From: Bemisia tabaci
Lineage: Eukaryota; Arthropoda; Insecta; Hemiptera; Aleyrodidae
Reading direction: 5' to 3'
Assembly: GCF_918797505.1 (NCBI RefSeq)
Contig: NC_092800.1
Coordinates: 8,582,631-8,646,630, forward strand
Length of the DNA: 64,000 nt
Shown here piece after piece: positions 56,641 through 64,000 of this stretch. Under the pieces are notes generated by a model. It was not told where the DNA came from, made no database searches, and saw only the letters and a list, made by a program, of their open reading frames with translations. Every line of letters begins with the position of its first letter. Position 1 is the first letter of the stretch. The position numbers were made by a program, and so were the translations under genes.

Positions 56641-57283
56641 TTCTGCCTGAAACAACGCTATTTGGAATTTAGGAATGTATTTCAGACTTCCTATGCGCTC
56701 GTCGTGATTTCTAAACCATTTTCTATAAGAAATAACTCTTCTTTTTTCTTTAGCCGAAGTTTGCAGTAGGTCCATTCCGGTAATTTTCAGCAGGAGAAGA
56801 AAAAAAAGAAACCTATTTCCAGAAACACGCTCGTGGAACTTTAGATATTTCGACTTTCATTACCTTCGCAGCCCCTAGCGGATCACCCCTCGTGTCACCC
56901 TCGCAAAGCTGGCAACCCTGCGGTCCGCCCCCGTGCTATCGCGGCGCACCGCAAGTCACGTGTAATGGGAGCTGATCGCGGTGGAAAGATGAATGGTCAT
57001 CGCTGTCCGGACGTGAAAAATGGTTATGAGAGCCCCGCAATAAGATTTCAGTTATCGGCCAGAAAAACGGTTTAATTTACCGCGGGAAGAACGGGAGACG
57101 GAAGATGAATGCCCGTCACGTTCCGTCGTTTCCGGGAAGGAGTTGTCGGAGTGTGGAATGCTGATGAAAAACAAAGGTAAATAAAATGAAAATTCGCCGG
57201 AAAATGAACCTTACCTTCGGTGGTTTTTTTTTTTTTTTTTTTTTAGTTATTTGAGGTCTTCAATTATCCTTATCACCAGTTGA
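56641..57283. other. AB end fragment and GC-richer unassigned DNA
   Basis: About 56660-56775 matches the right end of AB (GTGATTTCTAAACCATTTTC ... GAAGTTTGCAGTAGGTCCA). 56840-57180 is GC-richer, without a recognised gene. T-run at 57223-57244. Confidence 0.45.
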
Positions 57284-57556
57284 TAGGGTGTCTACAAGTC
57301 CGGAAAGAGTACTGATTTTGTAAGGACGGGCCGGAAGTACGGAAACAGTGCACGAATTCCGCAAGAAGGTCAGGAATTTTTGTCGCTATATATTTAAGCG
57401 ATAAATTCAAATTTTTAAAATTGGTCCAATTTCGTCAAATGGAGGTACTTATAAAGTGCTGAATTTTTCTGTTGAAAATGCACTGAATTTCTTGGGAATG
57501 AAAAAAAATACCGTAAAAGTAATGATTTTTGGCTAGCCTATTTTAGTAGACACCCT
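57284..57556. mobile_element. Family H element, uninterrupted
   Basis: AGGGTGTCTACAAGTCCGG to TTAGTAGACACCCT, 273 bp, with ACTGAATTT and AGTACTGATTTTGTAAGGAC words. Confidence 0.75.
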
Positions 57557-58735
57557 GGACTTGAATTCCTCAAAAACCCCTTATTGAAGAAGTTTCTCCT
57601 TTGTGAACTCCGTGAAAACCTATTTTCACGTTTTTATTTTTCGATTCATGATATGCAATTTTATACATCCCAAGGGGCGTTTTTCAACTGAAACATTCGA
57701 AAATTCGAAGTGGAGCTAATGTTTTATCCGATACCTCAATGTTTGCTTACTCCGTACCTCTCACTATAGCGTCCTTTTCAGTAGGAGAAAATATTAAAAC
57801 TGCTCGTGATATTTTGACGTGAAAATAAAAAATCAGAAAAAATGTACTTTTTTGTTGTTTTATTATTTGTTACGGAGCTATTAGCTCAAAACTAATTTTC
57901 GTACGTAATGCTGCTGACAATTCTCTATTTTTACCGCGTCACTTTTTTTATAGTCGGCCTCTAAATATTGTATTTTCTTTTCATAATGTCAATCACTTTT
58001 AATGTTGATGAGACGCAAGACATAGTTGATCCTAATCAGCGTATCATGCAATTCCAATCATGAAATAAAAATTGATTATCCGGTTGTTAAAATAACTCAG
58101 AGTTATTAAATAATCAAAAACATGGGAACACGGACACCTATGAGCATAGGTCTACCTAATCGATGGATTTGTTGTTATTCAGTCAATTACATTCATCCGT
58201 AGAAGTATTTCATGTCCGTGCAGTTATGGATGTTTAACATGCGACTGGATGTAGAATTGTTGAATATTTATTTTAGCCTATCGTCGTTGTCAAATTGCGC
58301 TCTGCTGAATTTGAATATTTTCCGTATTCACTCGTGAAAATAAGCTTGCAGTTAGACTGCATTATGCAGATGGCTCATCCATATCCACTTGTTTGCTCGA
58401 GAAAACAAAATGCACCCACATATTTTAAAATGAGTCAGAATCGATAGTTTTTCATCACTTAATGCAGTCCACTATTCTGTCATACTTGGGAAATATAGAA
58501 ATTTTATGTTTAAATCGTGTTTTCTTTAATCGTTGTTCAATTAAATCGTAATGCAGGGAATTTGCAGGTGTCTGAAAGATGAATTTTGTGTTTAAGTGGA
58601 AACTACTGAGTGAACTGAACACGAGGATACCCTTGATTCATGAATTGAACAATCATTGGAGAAGATATGACAAGATGGTCTAATCTGCTAAAATACACGT
58701 GTTTAAATGGGAAATGCCGCCAGATGACGTCACTA
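57557..58735. other. Unassigned intergenic DNA
   Basis: AT-rich 1.2 kb; no gene or known repeat was recognised. Confidence 0.5.
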
Positions 58736-58970
58736 CACTGAAAAAAAAAAAAGATTGGTAGAATTTATCATTCCTTCACGCTGTCTTTCACACAGCGTCA
58801 ATTCAGAGTCGCAATTCTGTCAAAAGAAAGGTCAACGTTACTGTATACTGGTACAGGTAACCATTCCTCTGGCAGAATTGTCTCGAAGATTGGTAGAATT
58901 TACCATTCCTTCACGCTGTATTTCACACAGCGTGAAGGAATGGTAAATTCTACCAATCTTTTTTCCAGTG
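58736..58970. mobile_element. Family L MITE, TA target duplication
   Basis: CACTGAAAAAAAAAAAAGATT to AATCTTTTTTCCAGTG, inner TTCCTTCACGCTGT/ACAGCGTGAAGGAA. The GATTGGTAGAATTTA segment is present a third time inside. TA on both sides. Confidence 0.8.
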
Positions 58971-59488
58971 TAGGCGGTGCATTTTCTCACTTTTAAATCT
59001 ATTTTTATAGTATTTCTCATATCAGAAAAAAATCATAAAAAATACCGTGAAATCAGGTCTTAAAACACTTTCAGATGAAGCATTAAAAATTTGCGTGCAA
59101 ATTCTCCACTGAATCGAACCGAAATTTTTGTCGAAAAAATTTTCAGATGCAGTGGAACGCAGTCTTATCAATTGCAGTGTATAGCAGTACTACGGTAGGA
59201 TGGCAACTTTGACCGTCATTGCTGTGTGCTTGAGGGATCGATTCATTAATTTGATCACATCATCACGATTCACCGCCAAAATCAATAAACCATTCACGTT
59301 CGAGCTCAACTGTATTTGTCGATGCTCCAGTGTTCTCTATTATTCGAAAACGATAACCAACAGCTCATCAGCATAATTGTCCGGATAGAAACGCCCGAAA
59401 ACTTCCCGGCTGGAACGACGCTAACCCGTTGCAGTTTTGAAATTCAGATGCTCGAGTGTGCATTTCATTCTGCATCGGTAATCGTTCC
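58971..59488. other. Unassigned; tail similar to 10719-10860
   Basis: GTGCATTTTCTCACTTTTAAAT and CAAATTCTCCA(C/T)TGAA words resemble 10727-10860. No gene. Confidence 0.45.
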
Positions 59489-59634
59489 AGCGGGCTAATC
59501 ATTGAAATTGATAGACAAAACAATGGTTTTTATGGACTAAGGAGGAAAATAATAAGCTATTATAGTCCCTCGTAAGTTGCCGTTAGTCTATGACTTACCT
59601 CCCTCCACAAGTATCAGTGATCGCGATGAGTTAT

Positions 59635-59781
59635 AATTGGATTGCATTTTGCAATAAGGAACCACTATCTCTAGCTCCTCTATAAAAGCACCTTTCTGCA
59701 TAGGGAAACCAATGGCATATATACTGTTTCTAAAATGAGCAAGAAATAGGGGTTCCTTATATTGCAAAATGTGGTCCAATT
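59635..59781. mobile_element. Family V MITE
   Basis: AATTGGATTGCATTTTGCAA to TTGCAAAATGTGGTCCAATT, 147 bp, sharing its end with W. Confidence 0.8.
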
Positions 59782-60109
59782 GATCGGAGAATGTATTGAG
59801 ACTTTATGGACGTCGATTTATTGCGATATATAAGGATAAAAAATTGCGAGTTCATCGCATAAATTTGCAATAGAATAGCGATTTTATCGACGGTGATTTA
59901 TCGCAATATTATCGAACAAAAAATTGTGATAAATTGAGATAAAATTTCGATTTTGTCGAACGCGATTTTATGGTGATAAAATCGGGACAAGTCTGAGGAA
60001 AATCGCTCAGATGTTGACGATCCAAGTGATTTTTTTGTCAAAAATCGTAAGAGAGTCACAACTCAATTTCAAAATATCGCAATTTTTCTGTTGAAAAATG
60101 TATCTTGGG
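59782..60109. other. Unassigned; reiterated CGATTTTATCG words
   Basis: GCGATTTTATCG(A) and close variants recur between 59810 and 60000. Confidence 0.5.
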
Positions 60110-60248
60110 ATTGTCCATTGCAGCCAGCCGCTTCCACCGCAAAAGAATCGCTGCGTATTCTCTTCGTCTTCTTTGTCCATAGCTTTGTCTATCAATTTCA
60201 ATAATCATACTGCATAAGTGAAAATCGACACATATTTCGATTAATATA

Positions 60249-60503
60249 CTGCCGTGCTAAGGAAAAACGCCGTATGAACCTTCAGGCGTTGCCAAATTTC
60301 CTTCGATAAACCACGAATTTCCTGGTATAAGAACATAAATATTTTTCCGCAAATTTCCCAGATAATTTTGCTCGCAATTCGACCGAAAATTCCTGAAAAT
60401 TTCAAGGGAAAATGCTCGTAATTTTTCTCGAAAATAAACGTTTAATTGAAGGAAATTTGGCAACTCTCGAATGTTCATACGGCGTTTTTCCTTAGCACGG
60501 CAG
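60249..60503. mobile_element. Family A MITE, best copy, TATA target duplication
   Basis: CTGCCGTGCTAAGGAAAAAC to GTTTTTCCTTAGCACGGCAG, exact inverted ends over 31 bp (through GCCGTATGAAC). TATA on both sides. Confidence 0.9.
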
Positions 60504-61329
60504 TATAGGAGGGGGTCCTAAAATGTCAGGAAAGTAACGACATCGGAGAGCGCTCTAAATGGTGGAAATATTAATGTTTCGTCGAGTAATATTCATTATC
60601 ATTCTTTTATTGCTTACAACTTGTGAGGCCAGAGTATTTCCGCGAGTGCCTGCCAAGTCTCAGCTTGCAATTTCGTGTAATTTGGCGCTAACCGCTGTCT
60701 ATTACAAACATCTGCCCGTACGAACCTCTCTCAAATGCTCATTTATAGCGCGCACTTTGTAAAGAAGAAGAAGAAACTATGTAACCGGGATAAGTATGTA
60801 ACTTACTTCAGAAAAATTTCCCTGGGTTGCAACTCGTGCGGCGTAAAAAATAGTGCGCGTTTCGCCAATTTTACGTGGAATGAGTTTTGAATGGCTCATC
60901 TTATTGATGTTTCAAAAAGCAAGGGGGAAAAATTGTCCCATTTTGAAGAAGTTGTTTCCAAGTTTAATTGACACGTATTGTCGTTTTTATCTAGGTTTCG
61001 GAAAGACAGCGCTTGTGAATCATTTTCCTTGTAATGCACAAAATGATCATTTTAATGCGGTGTTAAAACCAGAAACCTTACTTTCGTGAATTGCTTATCT
61101 AATGTCACCTCTTTTCCAGAAACCCGCCATTATTGAATCTCAAAACTTTGGTTGTAACTGAGATTTTATGTCACTCGTCTTTGTGGAAATAGGAAGCCCC
61201 TCTCTACGAAGAAGTATGAGTGCTTACATTATATTCTGAAGCCAATTAGTTGACATCTATCACTCAAAAAAAGGTATGACTCTGAGATCCATAAAAAATG
61301 GCTCGGAGATCCATAATTTCTAACCAAAG
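60504..61329. other. Unassigned intergenic DNA
   Basis: A 67-codon plus-strand frame at 60559-60762 begins with a hydrophobic stretch (VIFIIILLLLTT) followed by CEARVF. It resembles a signal peptide, but no splice donor or known domain was recognised. Confidence 0.35.
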
Positions 61330-61448
61330 TGACTTACCGTCTACAGTATGGCTTTCTGAGCCATATTTTATTGGTCGTGAACCTACATGCATGACTCCAC
61401 GAACTATATTTCATGGCTCCATGATCCATAACTCGGCCGGTAAGTCAC
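61330..61448. repeat. Hairpin with 12-bp perfect ends
   Basis: AGTGACTTACCG and CGGTAAGTCACT enclose partly self-complementary ATGGCT/AGCCAT words. Confidence 0.5.
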
Positions 61449-61844
61449 TCTTCCCAAACTTGTTTTTTGAGTAAATTTTCTCTAAAACTCCAAATGTGTC
61501 TGAAAGGCAACGTCCTGCCGGCAAATATCATTGCACAAATTAGCGTCGCCGCGATTCGCCCAAATTCACCCTCGAAACACCCACGTAAAATTGCCGATTT
61601 CACGCAAAAACAGGCAACATCGCTCGAAGGCAAACAGTGTTAATGTGACAAACGGAGCCCACGTTTGAGTCATCTCGACCGAGGTTGAAAATCCAAGACC
61701 CGATAAAGCTAGCCCTCCCCCCTCCCCTCAAGTATCTGTTCATGGCGCTCCCAAAACCCCGGGCCTCACCGCTAAGTCTCTCGCGGAACTCGCGGATTAA
61801 AGCCCCGACGTACAGAGGAACGAACTTTCAGGCCGTGACGTAGC
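61449..61844. other. Unassigned intergenic DNA
   Basis: No gene or repeat family was recognised. Confidence 0.5.
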
Positions 61845-62345
61845 CTGAAAGTTGGCAACATTGTTTTTACTCCACCTAAATGTATGCACTGAAAAATTAT
61901 CTCAGTGTATTTACTAAGAAAAGGGTAAAATTACCAAGAATTCAGGGTTCTATTTGATCCCAGTTTTTTCTTGGTAAAATTACCATTTATGGAATTGGTA
62001 ATTTTACCGAGAAATCTCGGTAAAATTATTGAACTTTCTCGGTAATTTTACTGGACCTTGGTACAAACGCCAATACTTTTTATCGACTGTGGCAGAACTA
62101 CCGAGGAAAAATGGCAAAGTTACCGGGAATTGATTACCAATAAAAGTGGTATTCTTACCTGAAAAAAAAAAACAGTAAAAATACCGGTTTTTAGGTAAGC
62201 TTACCAGTCTGTCTTGGTAAAATTACCAATAATTGGTCAAAAAATTGAGATGGTAAAGGTACCAACGGACCGTGGTAAAAACGCCGAGAATTTCTTTTCA
62301 GTGTAAAATCGATATTTTCGGTGGATTTTAAACTCGCAGAGTCGC
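61845..62345. mobile_element. Family K copy interrupted by J
   Basis: GAAAGTTGGCAACATTG ... CCTAAATGTATG, then TAAAATCGATATTTTCGGTGGATTT after the insert; matches 13089-13200. Confidence 0.65.
61887..62303. mobile_element. Family J element (GGTAAAATTACC-rich), nested in K
   Basis: CACTGAAAA to TTTTCAGTG, about 417 bp. The interior is built of reiterated TTGGTAAAATTACCAA-type palindromic words. Confidence 0.75.
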
Positions 62346-62385
62346 CTCTGCTTTTGGGTGAGGTCACCCTTGAAATTGTTCACTG

Positions 62386-62723
62386 AAACAGGAAATTTTG
62401 ATGTTTATTTCGCCTTTTTTAGAAAAAAAAAAATCACGGTAGCTCCTGCGCATGAGCCTAAAGAATCAGTCTAAACTAAAAAATTAGCAGAATTCAGAGA
62501 TATGAAAGCGGAATTATGAAAAAAAACCTCGCACTCGATAAAGAAATCGATAATTGCATCGAATGCAAGGTTTCTTTCGAAACAGGATTCTGCCTTCATT
62601 TCTCTGATTTCTGCTAATTTTGTGGTTTAGAATGACTCTTTTGGCTCATAAGAAGGAGTTACCGCCCTTCTTTGGGTAGAAAAAGATTAAAAAAGCGAAA
62701 TAAACATCGAAATTTGCTGTTTT
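62386..62723. repeat. ~340-bp inverted-repeat element plus extra half-arm
   Basis: AAACAGGAAATTTTGATGTT pairs with AACATCGAAATTTGCTGTTTT. GAATGCAAGG and TCTGATTTCTGCTAATTT lie in the right arm, and a further copy of the right-arm segment lies at about 62785-62880. Confidence 0.65.
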
Positions 62724-62898
62724 AGTAAAAAATGTCTAGTCTGACCTCCTCCAAAGCCCAGCTATCGATTCCTGTATCGAATGCAAGGGTTTCTTCGAAG
62801 TACAATTCCGCTGTCATTTCTATGAATTTTGCATATTTTTTTGTTTAGAATGATTCTTTAGGTCCATGCGCAGGGATCTGTTTCTTTGGCTATAAAAG

Positions 62899-63393
62899 TG
62901 GAGATGTTGCATGTGTGAGGAATTTGCGATTTGACTGTTGATTCTTACGTTAAAGCTCGCGAGAAACACGATGGTGCCACTGGTTTTCTCTGAAATCAAC
63001 TCCCAAGCTCAAGAAAAGCTCTCAAGTTGAGGCCAAAATGGAGGGGATATCCCACGCTATCCTGAGATACATCAAGACAAACTTTCCATGCAAAGATAGG
63101 GAGCAAAAACATTGACAGGGCTGCCACTTTATTTGGGGACTCCAAAACTGAAAACACGGCATCACTGCTAATGTATTTGCTCCCTATCTTTGCATATAGA
63201 GTTTGTCTTGATGTAGAAGTGGACACTCAGGGTAGGGTGGGATATCCCCTCCATTTTAGCCTCAACTTGAGAGCTTTTTTTGAGCTTGGGAGTTGATTTC
63301 AGAGAAAACCAGTAGCACCATCGTGTTTCTCACGAACTTTTACATAAGAAACAACAGCTAAATCGCAAATTCCTCACACATGCAACATCTCCA
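62899..63393. mobile_element. Family M element, simple 495-bp form
   Basis: TGGAGATGTTGCATGTGTGA to TCACACATGCAACATCTCCA. Inverted arms run nearly to the centre. Confidence 0.85.
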
Positions 63394-63399
63394 TTCAAT

Positions 63400-63483
63400 A
63401 TCTGCCGAGATATTTAAGATAATCGATGCGATATATCGCATGCCAGTTCGACCAAGTTAGAAACCGTTACGAATCACCTTATG
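63400..63483. mobile_element. Family Z fragment (right end)
   Basis: AATCGATGCGATATATCGCATG then ACGAATCACCTTA, as at 21870-21928. Confidence 0.6.
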
Positions 63484-63589
63484 AAACGACCAGGAATACA
63501 ACCCCAACTTGCCACACTGTGCGACGACGATAGGAGTCTATCCCGTCTGCCGAAATATGAGTGAATAATCGGGACGGCTTAACCGCAAG

Positions 63590-64000
63590 ACAGCTCCGTT
63601 GTATCACCGCCCTATCGAGGCTCCGGGAGTGACGGTGTCACTCCTTGGAGCCGAGCCAAACTCATCAGCCCCCCCTCCCCCCCTTCAGTTTCCCTTCGCC
63701 CCCCGCCCCCGCGTAATGAAGTTTCACGGGAGCCTCGTCAGGTCGATTAGCCCGGCAATGGAGCGCCTTCGGTTTAATAGAATGCAACACAAACGCCGGC
63801 GTGACGGAGGAGTGGCATAAAATCGAATGATGATTCCTATTCAGGCTGTGAAGGCGGCGCGCGGAGGTTTGCCGCGCGGTTGGAGGCGGTCGCGATGTAT
63901 GCAAATTGGTTTTTGGTGTCGTCCTCGTGTTGAGTGTCGAGTGGGGGCTGGGATTTTGGAGTACAAGCGGCTCAAGTGATTCGCGATGTCGCCGAGTTTG
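63590..64000 (+). promoter_or_regulatory. CpG-rich edge, possible 5' region of a gene
   Basis: GC-rich with many CpG (GCGGCGCGCGGAGG), an octamer ATGCAAAT at about 63899 and a C-rich tract at 63670-63710. A start-like context GCGATGTCGCCGAGTTTG lies at 63983-64000. It could be the promoter and 5' UTR of a gene continuing past the window. This is inferred from base composition only. Confidence 0.3.

Larger units (their letters stand above)
59489..60212. mobile_element. Family F element interrupted by V and other sequence
   Basis: Left part GCGGGCTAATCATTGAAATT to TTACCTCCCTCCAC (about 59608). Right part GGGATTGTCCATTGCAGCC to CAATTTCAATAATCAT (about 60110-60208). About 500 bp intervenes. Confidence 0.6.

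Noticed and set aside
1..64000. Bacterial-type operons, rRNA or phage genes
   Set aside because: No dense reading frames, ribosome-binding sites or conserved rRNA sequence. LINE tails, a mariner, MITEs and splice signals point to a eukaryotic nuclear genome.

Overview
This window looks like eukaryotic nuclear DNA, most likely from an insect. It is AT-rich, has long homopolymer tracts, contains no prokaryotic operons or dense reading frames, and is packed with short non-autonomous DNA transposons, 5'-truncated LINE tails and tandem repeats. The one good promoter pairs a TATA box with an arthropod-type TCAGT initiator. The repeat style (many MITEs, mariner-like and hAT-like ends) resembles hemipteran genomes such as whiteflies. 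That placement is a guess from memory and was not tested. No complete conserved protein-coding gene could be recognised.

Layout: 0-12 kb holds four recurring MITE families (called A, D, R and W here), often nested (a LINE in R, D in W, D in H), and a three-copy 0.5-0.6 kb tandem repeat at 9.2-10.7 kb. 12-18 kb holds hAT-type family E, two extremely short LINE 3' tails with target duplications, and several local tandem duplications. 18.6-26.5 kb is the most gene-like stretch: on the minus strand a TATA/Inr promoter near 26.44-26.47 kb is followed by exon-like segments with strong GTAAGT/GTGAGT donors and by a recurrent polypyrimidine-TTTCAG acceptor, interleaved with minisatellites, a GC-rich foldback, a LINE tail and a 1.4-kb palindromic transposon. 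27-41 kb is repeat on repeat: F, E, R, M, O and N families, a palindromic family (I) with a 2-bp target duplication, and a deleted mariner with a frameshifted transposase remnant at 40.2-41.2 kb.

41-51 kb holds CpG-rich islands, a 220-bp tandem triplet, a 0.66-kb inverted-repeat element and a 2.7-kb satellite of about 17 units. 51-64 kb is again a mosaic, including a segmental duplication around 53.8-54.6 kb, a cluster of F elements at 55.7-56.6 kb, nested J-in-K and V-in-F insertions, and a CpG-rich edge (63.6-64.0 kb) that may be the start of a gene running out of the window.

Functionally the window is a record of transposon activity. Several insertions sit in sites whose empty version survives in a tandem or inverted copy nearby, so the target duplications can be read directly: AGTA, TATA and AATA for family A; ATTT for C; 8-bp duplications for E; 2-bp duplications for I; 8-12 bp for LINE tails. 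Family letters are labels made for this window only.
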